Origin: Paenibacillus zeisoli
GTDB taxonomy: Bacteria; Bacillota; Bacilli; Paenibacillales; Paenibacillaceae
Length of the DNA stretch: 64,000 nucleotides
NCBI RefSeq assembly: GCF_003994465.1
Contig: NZ_RZNX01000007.1
Location: 130,262 to 194,261 of the forward strand
Reading direction: 5' to 3'
Below the pieces are notes generated by a model. It was given only the letters and a program-made list of their open reading frames with translations. It did not search any database and had not been told where the DNA came from. Shown piece after piece: positions 8,236 to 15,236 of the stretch. Position 1 is the stretch's first letter, and every line of letters begins with the position of its first letter. Position numbers and translations under genes: made by a program.

Positions 8236-8948
8236 ATCCAAAGGTATCAATCCTAATTCCCTTTTATAATTGTCCTTATATTGCGCAGGCGATCAAGAGT
8301 GCCCTGAAGCAAACTTATGACAATATCGAAATTATCGTGGTGGATGACGGTTCTACAAGCTATACGAAGCTGATCAAACCTTACATGAAGAGTGTCTATT
8401 ATCTAGGAAAAGCCAACGGGGGCACAGCAACGGCTCTGAATCACGGAATTCAGCATGCATCGGGAGAGTATATTGCCTGGCTGAGCTCGGATGATTTATT
8501 TTACAAAAATAAAATTAAGCATCAGGTCCAGTTCATGAAGCAGACGGGGGCTTCAATCTCATTTACGAATTTCAATTATATTAACCAACATGGGGCGGTA
8601 ACCCGCCACGGGGCAGGGGGCGATCCGCTTACCCCACTTCAGCTGTACAGCAGCTTCCTTAACAGCAATCCGGTTAATGGGTGTACCGTGATGGCCCGCC
8701 GGGATTTGTTCGGGCAGATCGGTCTATTTGATGAGAGTCTGACCTACACACACGATTATGAGTTCTGGATGCGGGCTGTACTGGCGGGGCTGTCGCTGCC
8801 CTATTTGAATGAGAATCTGACTGCTTACCGCTGGCACACCGGTATGGGCACGCTTCGTCATAGTGCAGTCATTGCCGGGGAAATAGAGTTTGTCCGTTCC
8901 CGTTATTCGGAGCAGCTTAGAAATCTCATATCTATTACGCCGTCTTAA
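8232..8948 (+). CDS. GT2 family glycosyltransferase (first of two paralogues)
   Basis: A 238-residue GT-A enzyme. The N-terminal VSILIPFYNCPYIAQAI and IIVVDDGST motifs bind the nucleotide, and SSDD at about 93-96 is the metal-binding DxD-like site. THDYEFWMRA is the acceptor-side motif. I chose GTG at 8232, which overlaps the previous stop as GTGA with AAAGGG upstream, over an ATG at 8142 that would add 30 unrelated residues. It is very similar to the GT2 gene at 9624; together they flank a methyltransferase gene. It probably adds one residue of a short spore-surface glycan. Confidence 0.87.
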   Translation: MNPKVSILIPFYNCPYIAQAIKSALKQTYDNIEIIVVDDGSTSYTKLIKPYMKSVYYLGKANGGTATALNHGIQHASGEYIAWLSSDDLFYKNKIKHQVQFMKQTGASISFTNFNYINQHGAVTRHGAGGDPLTPLQLYSSFLNSNPVNGCTVMARRDLFGQIGLFDESLTYTHDYEFWMRAVLAGLSLPYLNENLTAYRWHTGMGTLRHSAVIAGEIEFVRSRYSEQLRNLISITPS

Positions 8949-8999
8949 GCTCCAACTCTCCAGTTTCGGATGACGGACCGAGTCGAAGGGGGAAAGTGT

Positions 9000-9587
9000 A
9001 TGTATGAAGAGACCGAGGAACCCCGCTTTATATCGGCACTCCGGGAGCGGCTGAGGTTCGCTGACAGCGTGCTGGATATCGGCTGCGGGATCGGTGCCAT
9101 GTGGGATCATTATGACAGCAAAATCATCATTGGGGTGGATATCCACCGGGCCTACTTGGAGCACCTGATCCATCTTCCGCGCCGGGCTATTCCGATTCAT
9201 GCAGATGCCACACGAATAGGTGAACTGTTCATGCCGCACTCCATTTCTGCAGTGACGCTCATAGACTCACTGGAGCATTTTACGAAAGAGGATGGGCTTA
9301 AGGTTCTGAAGGATGCGGAGAATATTGCAAGAGACCAGGTTATTATATTTACGCCGCGTGGTTTCTTCCCTCAGGAGGGAGTAGATAACTACGGGCTGAG
9401 CGGGGAGCAATATCAAAAGCATTATAGCGGCTGGGAGAGCGATGAATTGCTTCAGCTCGGATATAACGTGAAAGTATTTAAGAACTTCCATCACGCGGAG
9501 AACCGTTCATTTGTGGAAGCCTACGGGGTGGATCATCCGCCTGTCGATGCGATCTTTGCTTGGAAACTGATGAAAGGTAAGGACTAA
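9000..9587 (+). CDS. SAM-dependent methyltransferase, class I
   Basis: A 195-residue protein with the class I motif I (VLDIGCGIGAMWD), motif II (IIIGVDIHRAYLE), an HADATRIGEL motif, and LIDSLEHFTKEDG in place of motif IV. The fold is clear; the substrate is not. Between two GT2 genes it may methylate a sugar of the glycan being built, which often caps chains. The ATG at 9000 is preceded by AAGGGGGAAAG; an in-frame ATG at 8970 has no site. Confidence 0.82.
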   Translation: MYEETEEPRFISALRERLRFADSVLDIGCGIGAMWDHYDSKIIIGVDIHRAYLEHLIHLPRRAIPIHADATRIGELFMPHSISAVTLIDSLEHFTKEDGLKVLKDAENIARDQVIIFTPRGFFPQEGVDNYGLSGEQYQKHYSGWESDELLQLGYNVKVFKNFHHAENRSFVEAYGVDHPPVDAIFAWKLMKGKD

Positions 9588-9623
9588 TATCAGTAAAACA
9601 AAGCGGGAAAGTGGTGCTATGAC

Positions 9624-10346
9624 ATGAGTGCTCAACCTAAAGTGTCGATCGTGATCCCATTTTATAACTGCGAATATATCGATCAGGCCATCGCTAGCGC
9701 ACTTGCTCAGACCTACAAAAATATCGAAGTTATCGTTGTGGATGATGGGTCCACGCAGTACCGGCATTTATTAGAACCGTATAAAGACAAGATCCGTTAC
9801 TTCTATAAGCCGAACGGAGGCACGGCCAGTGCCTTGAACTATGGCATCACGAAGTCCACTGGAGAATACTTTGCATGGCTCAGCGCAGATGACCGTTATG
9901 TTCCGGAGAAAGTTGAGCGGCAGCTTGCCTTTATGGATAGGGTTGGTTCGATTGCGAGCCATACAGCCTATTATTATATTGATGCATCTGGTAGCCGGAC
10001 GGGGGAAATTCACGCTAATTTTACTACTAAGAAGGAATTTTATGAGACGCTGCTCAGCGGGTGTCCTATAAATGGCTGCAGTGTCATGCTGCATATGTAT
10101 ATTTTCGAACGCATTGGGATGTTTGATGAACAGCGCCGCTATACCCATGACTATGATCTATGGCTTCGACTTCTGCAGCATTTCGATTTTCACTATCTGG
10201 ATGAAAGTCTGCTTGAATACCGGGTACATGGAACAATGGGGACGCTGAATCACTGGGATGAGATTCAGCAGGATATGCTGGTCATACAGAGCAAGTATGG
10301 GAGTACCCTGCGAACCTTGATTGAGAAAGAGAGGGGCCGGGGATGA
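9624..10346 (+). CDS. GT2 family glycosyltransferase (second of two paralogues)
   Basis: A 240-residue GT-A enzyme matching the gene at 8232 almost motif for motif: VSIVIPFYNCEYIDQAI, VIVVDDGST, NGGTASALNYGI, WLSADDRY and THDYDLWLRLL. These hold the nucleotide, metal and acceptor sites. The pair probably arose by duplication, with the methyltransferase gene between them. The ribosome site is weak (GGGAAA). The end overlaps the next gene by 4 nt. Confidence 0.87.
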   Translation: MSAQPKVSIVIPFYNCEYIDQAIASALAQTYKNIEVIVVDDGSTQYRHLLEPYKDKIRYFYKPNGGTASALNYGITKSTGEYFAWLSADDRYVPEKVERQLAFMDRVGSIASHTAYYYIDASGSRTGEIHANFTTKKEFYETLLSGCPINGCSVMLHMYIFERIGMFDEQRRYTHDYDLWLRLLQHFDFHYLDESLLEYRVHGTMGTLNHWDEIQQDMLVIQSKYGSTLRTLIEKERGRG

Positions 10347-11377
10347 AATTTACTTTTCCCATTGTAACGCTATGTCATGGCGGGGCTCAGCGAATGCTCG
10401 CCGAGATTACGAACGGACTTATTGGTCTTGGCCATGAAGTGACGATTGTTATGCCCAAACAAGGCGTTGTAGAGTATGAGGTTCGTTCCCACATCATCCA
10501 GACGGGGAACATGGACCTGTACGCAGAGGACTTTCCTCAAAGCGATGTCATCGTATCTAACTTCTACACAACGGTTGCCTGTTCGCAGGCGGCAAGCGAG
10601 ATGGGCAAGGGGGTTCATATCCGGCTGTCTCTATGCTATGAACCGGCATTCCTTTATGACAATCATCTCTCCTTTCCCACTTATCATATGACAAACAATC
10701 TGCTGGTTCTCTCCGAATGGCAGCAGGATCTAATCCAGCTTCTGCATGGGATCAAGGGGCATATTGTCCCGATTGGAGTCAGCCCCTATTTCCAGAACCT
10801 CCATATCCGGGAACAGATAGCGGAACCACTAAATATCTCTGCCATACTGAGAAGGATCGAGAGTCAATTCTCCTGGCATCGCGAGCAAGACTACTTAATC
10901 TCCCAGCTTAACCTGGTTCAGGCTCGTCACCCTGAAGTAATCATCAATCTTATCTGTCCTCCCCAGGAGTTTCAAGAATCTCCTAACCTGCAGGGACTCC
11001 GGGATACCGGAAGATACCGGATTCTGACTCCTGCGAATGATGTTGAGCTGCGTTACCATTATAACCACACGGATATATTCGTCAGCTCCGGTACTTACGA
11101 TGCGGGATCCCTACCAGGCCTGGAGGCTATGCGGTGCGGGGCTGCACTAGTCACGGTATACTCCGGCGGGAACTTAAAGTATGGACGACATGAGCGGAAT
11201 TGCTTAATGTCCTACCGGTATGAGAACCGTCTGGCACAGGATATAATCCGGTTGGTTGAGGACCCGGTTCTCCGTAAGTCCCTGGCACGTGAAGGTGAGC
11301 GGGTATCTTATGAGTACACCTGGGAGCGCAGTGTAGAGGCTTTTCAGCAGGCTGTGAATGAGATTATATGGCGGTAA
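10343..11377 (+). CDS. GT4-like glycosyltransferase
   Basis: A 344-residue GT-B-fold protein. The N-terminal half starts MKFTFPIVTLCHGGAQRML, with the Gly-Gly-Ala loop often seen in GT4 enzymes. The C-terminal half has SSGTYDAGSLPGLEAMRCG, the donor-binding region with the usual acidic residue, and YTWERSVEAF near the end. The ATG overlaps the previous stop. It is the last plus-strand gene of the run, followed by a terminator at 11383-11413. The sugar and acceptor are unknown. Confidence 0.83.
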   Translation: MKFTFPIVTLCHGGAQRMLAEITNGLIGLGHEVTIVMPKQGVVEYEVRSHIIQTGNMDLYAEDFPQSDVIVSNFYTTVACSQAASEMGKGVHIRLSLCYEPAFLYDNHLSFPTYHMTNNLLVLSEWQQDLIQLLHGIKGHIVPIGVSPYFQNLHIREQIAEPLNISAILRRIESQFSWHREQDYLISQLNLVQARHPEVIINLICPPQEFQESPNLQGLRDTGRYRILTPANDVELRYHYNHTDIFVSSGTYDAGSLPGLEAMRCGAALVTVYSGGNLKYGRHERNCLMSYRYENRLAQDIIRLVEDPVLRKSLAREGERVSYEYTWERSVEAFQQAVNEIIWR

Positions 11378-11382
11378 AATAG

Positions 11383-11413
11383 AAAAACAGCCAATTCTAT
11401 GGCTGTTTTTCTT
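11383..11413. terminator. Bidirectional intrinsic terminator
   Basis: AAAACAGCC at 11384-11392 pairs with GGCTGTTTT at 11401-11409, flanked by an A-run and a T-run. It ends the plus-strand sugar operon and the converging minus-strand genes. Confidence 0.85.
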
Positions 11414-11429
11414 TGGTTGTTACATGCTG

Positions 11430-11591
11430 CTATTCGATCCAGCTCATCACCTTGGGATCGGGTATTACATAATTGTCCGGCAGGTTCTCCATAATTGTAT
11501 TTAATACGAAATAACTTACAGCCATACCTGACGATCCAGCAGGGTATAGAAACCACGCATTGTACAAGTCACTAGGTACTTTCAATTCCAT
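11430..11591 (-). CDS. Small 53-residue protein of unknown function
   Basis: The frame starts with ATG at 11591 and ends with TAG. The start has AGGAGG placed 11 nt upstream, overlapping the stop region of the preceding minus-strand glycosyltransferase gene, so it is very probably translated in that operon. The protein begins MELKVPSDLYNAWFLYPAGS, has a short hydrophobic middle (GMAVSYFVLNTI), and ends in a polar segment. I do not recognise the family. Its place directly behind a glycosyltransferase, 10 nt away, suggests a partner or acceptor peptide; this is inference. Confidence 0.65.
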   Translation of the reverse strand: MELKVPSDLYNAWFLYPAGSSGMAVSYFVLNTIMENLPDNYVIPDPKVMSWIE

Positions 11592-11600
11592 TATTCGTTC

Positions 11601-12827
11601 TTAACCTCCTGTCAGTTCTTGATAGACCCGCCAAGTTCCCTGATACATTTGAGCAAGCGTTCGGTTCCTGAAGACCCACTGGCTAGCATGATATCCAAGA
11701 GTGCTTCTCTCCCCGGGATTACTAAGTAGACGGCTGAGCTGAGCGCATAATGAGGCAGGGTCCTCGGGAGCGAACAATAATCCAGTGACGCCTTCCTGGA
11801 TCATTTCGGGCATTCCCGTGGTATTCGCAGCGATGGAAGCGACTCCGGCAAGTTGTGCTTCTGTCAGTGAGAAAGGCTGGGTATCCTGAAGGCTCGGCTG
11901 GACATAGATATCCGCCTTTTTGAGAGCTGAGGGGATATTATCAATCACACCCAGAAACTCTACCTCCCGGTCGATTCCCAGTTCTACGCAGCGGTTTTGG
12001 AGCTGCGTAAGCATGCCGCCATCCCCGATAATCCAGCACTTCCAATCGCTGCGGGTTCTGCTTAGAAGCCCAAGAGCTTCTATAAGTACCTGGACGCCCT
12101 TCACGTATTCGAGCCGCCCCGTATACATGATGAGCTTCCTGTCAGGATTTTTTGCCTTGGGGAATTCTGCGGACGACTGAGCCAGAAAGGCAGGAATATC
12201 TATTCCGTAAGGTACCTGGCGGATCTTCGCCGCAGGGATTCCGGACTCTACAATCAGGCCCTTGATCCAACCAGAACTGACAAGTATAAGGTCCGAAGCT
12301 TCCGCTCCGAGATACTCCAGCGAAGCATAATGCTTACCGTAGGTTCCTGAACGAAATTCGGTCCAAGTGAGCTCGGGATGGAAGGAACGGGAGTCATGGT
12401 AACCTTCCCTTGCCAGGGAACCGTGAAAGCTAACAAGCAGTGGAATCGGACTGCGGAGGATTCTTCTAATACTGAGCGCGGCGATAGGATCTTGGGCGTG
12501 GATTAAATCATAATGATTCACGCCAAGCGCTGCGGCACCCATCTCAAATGCATACCGGTCACTCTCGATGGCCATAGCTTGGGGGCATCCATGAAGCTGC
12601 GGAAGCGGTGCACCCGCCAGATTCTGGCGAATCAAGGGAAGAACCGAGTCTTTAGAGAACCGGCGATTCTGTCCCGCCACATATACGGAATTGGTGCCTA
12701 GGTCTGTACCCATCAGGTCCACTTCATGCCCGTGAGTTCTCAGACGATCTGCGAGTTGATTCATGTAAGTGCGTATTCCGCCCATACTTGTTAACCACCA
12801 ATAGGTCACGAGTAATATTTTCATCAT
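11601..12827 (-). CDS. GT4 family glycosyltransferase
   Basis: A 408-residue GT4 enzyme in two Rossmann halves. Marks include GGIRTYMNQLADRL at the N-terminus, LLVSFHGSLAREG, MYTGRLEYVKGVQVLIEAL opening the donor domain, and PFSLTEAQLAGVASIAANTTGMPEMI as the E-x7-E region. GAGGAGG lies 5 nt before the first of two adjacent ATG codons; either could be used. Upstream, a CATAAAATA motif fits a sigma-K -10 box. It is followed 9 nt later by a small coupled gene. The likely role is glycosylation of a spore-surface component. Confidence 0.87.
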   Translation of the reverse strand: MMKILLVTYWWLTSMGGIRTYMNQLADRLRTHGHEVDLMGTDLGTNSVYVAGQNRRFSKDSVLPLIRQNLAGAPLPQLHGCPQAMAIESDRYAFEMGAAALGVNHYDLIHAQDPIAALSIRRILRSPIPLLVSFHGSLAREGYHDSRSFHPELTWTEFRSGTYGKHYASLEYLGAEASDLILVSSGWIKGLIVESGIPAAKIRQVPYGIDIPAFLAQSSAEFPKAKNPDRKLIMYTGRLEYVKGVQVLIEALGLLSRTRSDWKCWIIGDGGMLTQLQNRCVELGIDREVEFLGVIDNIPSALKKADIYVQPSLQDTQPFSLTEAQLAGVASIAANTTGMPEMIQEGVTGLLFAPEDPASLCAQLSRLLSNPGERSTLGYHASQWVFRNRTLAQMYQGTWRVYQELTGG

Positions 12828-12862
12828 GAATCCTCCTCTGCACTTGAAGGGGTATCTCAGTT

Positions 12863-12890
12863 TATTTTATGTACCGATCACTCTAAGGTA
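12863..12890 (-). promoter_or_regulatory. Candidate sigma-K promoter
   Basis: Read on the minus strand, TACC (12890-12887) is followed after 15 nt by CATAAAATA (12871-12863). The sigma-K consensus is mACm, about 16 nt, CATAnnnTA. The -10 match is complete and the spacing one short. It sits about 25 nt before the ribosome site of the glycosyltransferase gene at 12827. Confidence 0.45.
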
Positions 12891-12994
12891 CGAGACGGGG
12901 AACAAAAAGGGCGCTGGATCCGCAGTTCTCTTGTCCGCCGGGGTCCAAACTGACACGACAGACCATCATATACTGTCACAAAGGAGGAGGTACG

Positions 12995-13345
12995 GTGGCT
13001 TACTATACTTTTACGATGAACAGGAGTCTGCTGGAGGGCCATAACATTCACCTGATGGATATTGTTATCGCGAACTCTGGGGCACAGACCTATGATGTCT
13101 ATTTGGATGCACAAGATTCCAGGAACGAATTGTTCAGGTTTCTTTACCGAATTGGTCCAGCTAGTTCACCAAATGGAAGTGCACTAATTCAGAATGTGGG
13201 GATCTACAATGATCCTATTAATCTACGTATTATAACGAACAGGTTCACACCGGGTCATTGTGTGGTCAGAATGTACCTGAAGAACGAATATGGTGTGGTG
13301 ATCGGTGTACTAAGTGAATATCAACTTCATAAATTGGCTGATTAG
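12995..13345 (+). CDS. Beta-rich hypothetical protein, possibly a spore-surface protein
   Basis: A 116-residue protein starting with GTG at 12995 behind the strong AAGGAGGAGG site. It has no signal peptide and no membrane segment. The sequence alternates hydrophobic and polar residues (IHLMDIVIANSG, YDVYLDAQDS, INLRIITNRF), as in a small beta sandwich. I do not recognise a named family. It sits alone among spore-surface sugar genes, with a terminator directly after it. A structural or carbohydrate-binding role on the spore is a reasonable guess, not shown. Confidence 0.65.
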   Translation: MAYYTFTMNRSLLEGHNIHLMDIVIANSGAQTYDVYLDAQDSRNELFRFLYRIGPASSPNGSALIQNVGIYNDPINLRIITNRFTPGHCVVRMYLKNEYGVVIGVLSEYQLHKLAD

Positions 13346-13349
13346 CATG

Positions 13350-13384
13350 AATACAGGATACCCGGGGGGTATCCTGTATTTTGA
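13350..13384. terminator. Bidirectional intrinsic terminator
   Basis: AATACAGGATACCC at 13350-13363 pairs perfectly with 13367-13380 around a GGG loop, followed by TTTGAT. It lies between two converging genes and suits both. Confidence 0.85.
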
Positions 13385-13395
13385 TACATAATAAG

Positions 13396-13806
13396 TCAGG
13401 ATGCGGTTAGAGAGAGACCTGAGAAGATAACTGGTCCAATTACGTTCGCGAGGTTGAGCTCGATTGGGTTGGTGATGGATACAACAAGAGTATAGGCATA
13501 GTAACCCTGGGGAACATTTGTATCTACGAAGCTAAAGCTTACATCATTAAAAGCATTGACAGCAAGGCCGCCGGTCCGGATAGTGAAGATTTGCGAACCG
13601 TTCCGAAGTATGGTGAAGAGTAAATCGGGAACGCCCAGCGTTGTCTGCAGACCTACCGTGGCATTAATCAGCGCTTGTCCTCCTTCAGGAACGAAGAGAC
13701 CATATTCACTCAATACATTTTGCTGGGGGGCACCCAGTATAGGCACATTAATCGATTGACTTAACGATGCAGCAATACTTTTTCCGAAATCTATAACTTG
13801 GACCAT
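13396..13806 (-). CDS. Beta-rich hypothetical protein, jelly-roll-like
   Basis: A 136-residue protein. I chose the ATG at 13806 because AGAGGTGAT lies 7 nt upstream; ATG at 13815 would overlap that site. A central part (GLFVPEGGQALINATVGLQT, LLFTILRNGSQIFTI, YYAYTLVVSI) shows repeated short strands with Gly turns, like the C1q/TNF-like jelly-roll domains of exosporium proteins. There is no collagen-like repeat and no signal peptide, as expected for a mother-cell-made spore protein. A CATAAATTA box upstream resembles a mother-cell sigma promoter. Family assignment is uncertain. Confidence 0.62.
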   Translation of the reverse strand: MVQVIDFGKSIAASLSQSINVPILGAPQQNVLSEYGLFVPEGGQALINATVGLQTTLGVPDLLFTILRNGSQIFTIRTGGLAVNAFNDVSFSFVDTNVPQGYYAYTLVVSITNPIELNLANVIGPVIFSGLSLTAS

Positions 13807-13843
13807 TTTATCCATCACCTCTATATTATTTGAACTACACTAT

Positions 13844-13872
13844 TAATTTATGATGGTTTCTACAAAATGATT
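13844..13872 (-). promoter_or_regulatory. Candidate mother-cell sigma promoter
   Basis: On the minus strand CATAAATTA (13852-13844) fully matches CATAnnnTA, the sigma-K -10 consensus. Sixteen nt upstream stands AATC, one mismatch from mACm. The predicted start lies about 20 nt before the ribosome site of the gene at 13806. Sigma-E has a similar -10 box and cannot be excluded. Confidence 0.4.
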
Positions 13873-13909
13873 GGACCAACAGTAGGTTACAAACGTGGCA
13901 TTATTACAG

Positions 13910-13956
13910 AAAAAGAGCCCTGGCAGGACTCCTCCAAGGCTGGCTCCATATTTTAT
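13910..13956 (-). terminator. Intrinsic terminator for the minus-strand GT4 gene
   Basis: On the minus strand GAGCC with an imperfect extension pairs with GGCTC (13946-13942 with 13919-13915), followed by TTTTTCTG. It lies just after the stop of the gene at 13975. Confidence 0.65.
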
Positions 13957-13974
13957 TAGATAAGCTTAGTGAAA

Positions 13975-15042
13975 CTAACTGATATCGAGACAGTTCATCA
14001 TCTGAATGAAGGACATGGCATAATTTGCTGGGGAAAAAGATTCTGTGATTAGCCGAATGCCCTGCTCGCATATATACTGTCTTAACGGAAGATTGCGCAT
14101 CATATCCAGCCCTTCACTTACAGCTTCATCAATATTTCCAAGCCTGTAAAATTTACCGGTCTGATTATGCTTAATGAAAGATCTTACTCCGTCGGAATCT
14201 GTACTCACTACCGGACAGCCGCAGGCTATGGCTTCACCTACCGCATAACCGAATCCCTCCACCATGGACGTGGATAATAGAAATCCCCCTGAATTGGCTA
14301 TCATCGAGTATTGATTCGGCATTTGGTTGTGTGGAACGTTGGATACTGTCTGTAAGCGGGTTAAATTTAAGTTAGCTACCCATTTCTTGAAATTATATTG
14401 CTCTTCCGGTGCAGCCAGTGTCTCGTCTGTGAGCATTCGCAGTTCAAGATTAGGTAATCTTTGCGAGAGACGATGGGCGATAGCCAAATACTCGACCCAA
14501 TTCTTATTCTTCTCCAGCCGTCCTACCCATCCCAGGATGGGGTGGGAAGAGACCCCGATATCGCGGGGATGAAATACAGCGGTGTCCACCATGTTCATTA
14601 TAATGAATTGGCGCAGCCAAGGGCATACCTGGTTGAACAGTTCGATAAGGTGGGAGGTGGGGGGAAGGACCACAGCCTGGCAGTAGGATTTGAGGTAAAA
14701 GGAGGCGTCTTCCACTAATCTGTGTGCCTGCTCCATCGTTCCAAATCCTTGAGCTTCAAATATAATGGGGCCTGGAAATTGAAGCCGGCGAAGTCGCTCG
14801 GTCATCAAATAGTCGGAAGTAACGACAATGGCATCAAACTTCTGAGCCTCTAAGATTTGCGTGATGTCTTCATCATAATTTGTAACGTAAGTTGGGGTAT
14901 CTGTAATATTTTGAAGCCCGGAACCGGGGCTTGTATAGAGCAGGTGTCCTTCAACACCATATCTACGCAGGGTTTCACAACGGAGTCTGTTCAAAGTCTC
15001 GACTCCGCCGCTTGGAACATAAAAGGTAAACAAAATTTTCAT
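13975..15042 (-). CDS. GT4-like glycosyltransferase
   Basis: A 355-residue GT-B-fold protein beginning MKILFTFYVPSGGVETLNRL, with the Gly-Gly loop of GT4 enzymes. The donor half opens with ILGWVGRLEKNKNWVEYL and carries STSMVEGFGYAVGEAIACGCPVVS, the E-x7-E-type site. The ATG at 15042 has GGGAGG 9 nt upstream; a longer frame to 15129 lacks a site and would add an unrelated segment. A consensus sigma-K promoter lies upstream, the best one in the window, so expression in the mother cell late in sporulation is likely. Confidence 0.85.
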   Translation of the reverse strand: MKILFTFYVPSGGVETLNRLRCETLRRYGVEGHLLYTSPGSGLQNITDTPTYVTNYDEDITQILEAQKFDAIVVTSDYLMTERLRRLQFPGPIIFEAQGFGTMEQAHRLVEDASFYLKSYCQAVVLPPTSHLIELFNQVCPWLRQFIIMNMVDTAVFHPRDIGVSSHPILGWVGRLEKNKNWVEYLAIAHRLSQRLPNLELRMLTDETLAAPEEQYNFKKWVANLNLTRLQTVSNVPHNQMPNQYSMIANSGGFLLSTSMVEGFGYAVGEAIACGCPVVSTDSDGVRSFIKHNQTGKFYRLGNIDEAVSEGLDMMRNLPLRQYICEQGIRLITESFSPANYAMSFIQMMNCLDIS

Positions 15043-15080
15043 GTGCTCATCCTCCCGCAGAGGTTCTAGAGATACTAGAA

Positions 15081-15109
15081 TATGGTATGAAAGCCTATTG
15101 ATTATGGTG
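15081..15109 (-). promoter_or_regulatory. Consensus-like sigma-K promoter
   Basis: On the minus strand CACC (15109-15106), exactly 16 nt, then CATACCATA (15089-15081). This is a complete match to mACm-N16-CATAnnnTA. It would start RNA about 20 nt before the ribosome site of the glycosyltransferase gene at 15042. Confidence 0.6.
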
Positions 15110-15153
15110 TGGGTATATATAACGGCCAAATTTATTCCCTGCTAAATCTTAAC

Positions 15154-15184
15154 TGAATACACACGCACAGCAAGGCACATTCTA
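15154..15184 (+). promoter_or_regulatory. Candidate sigma-G promoter
   Basis: TGAATA at 15154-15159, 18 nt, then CATTCTA at 15178-15184. This fits the forespore sigma-G pattern (gnATR, 18 nt, cATnnTA). It lies about 50 nt before the lipoprotein gene at 15237; yhcN of B. subtilis is a sigma-G gene. Confidence 0.5.
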
Positions 15185-15236
15185 ATCCCTGTTAGTCCTT
15201 ATTTATTAACTAAAAGTGATGATGGGGGATGAATTC

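Noticed and set aside
12948-12975. Sigma-K-like CATATACTG box before the gene at 12995
   Set aside because: RNA would start at or inside the ribosome site (12981-12990), and the -35 part is at the wrong spacing.
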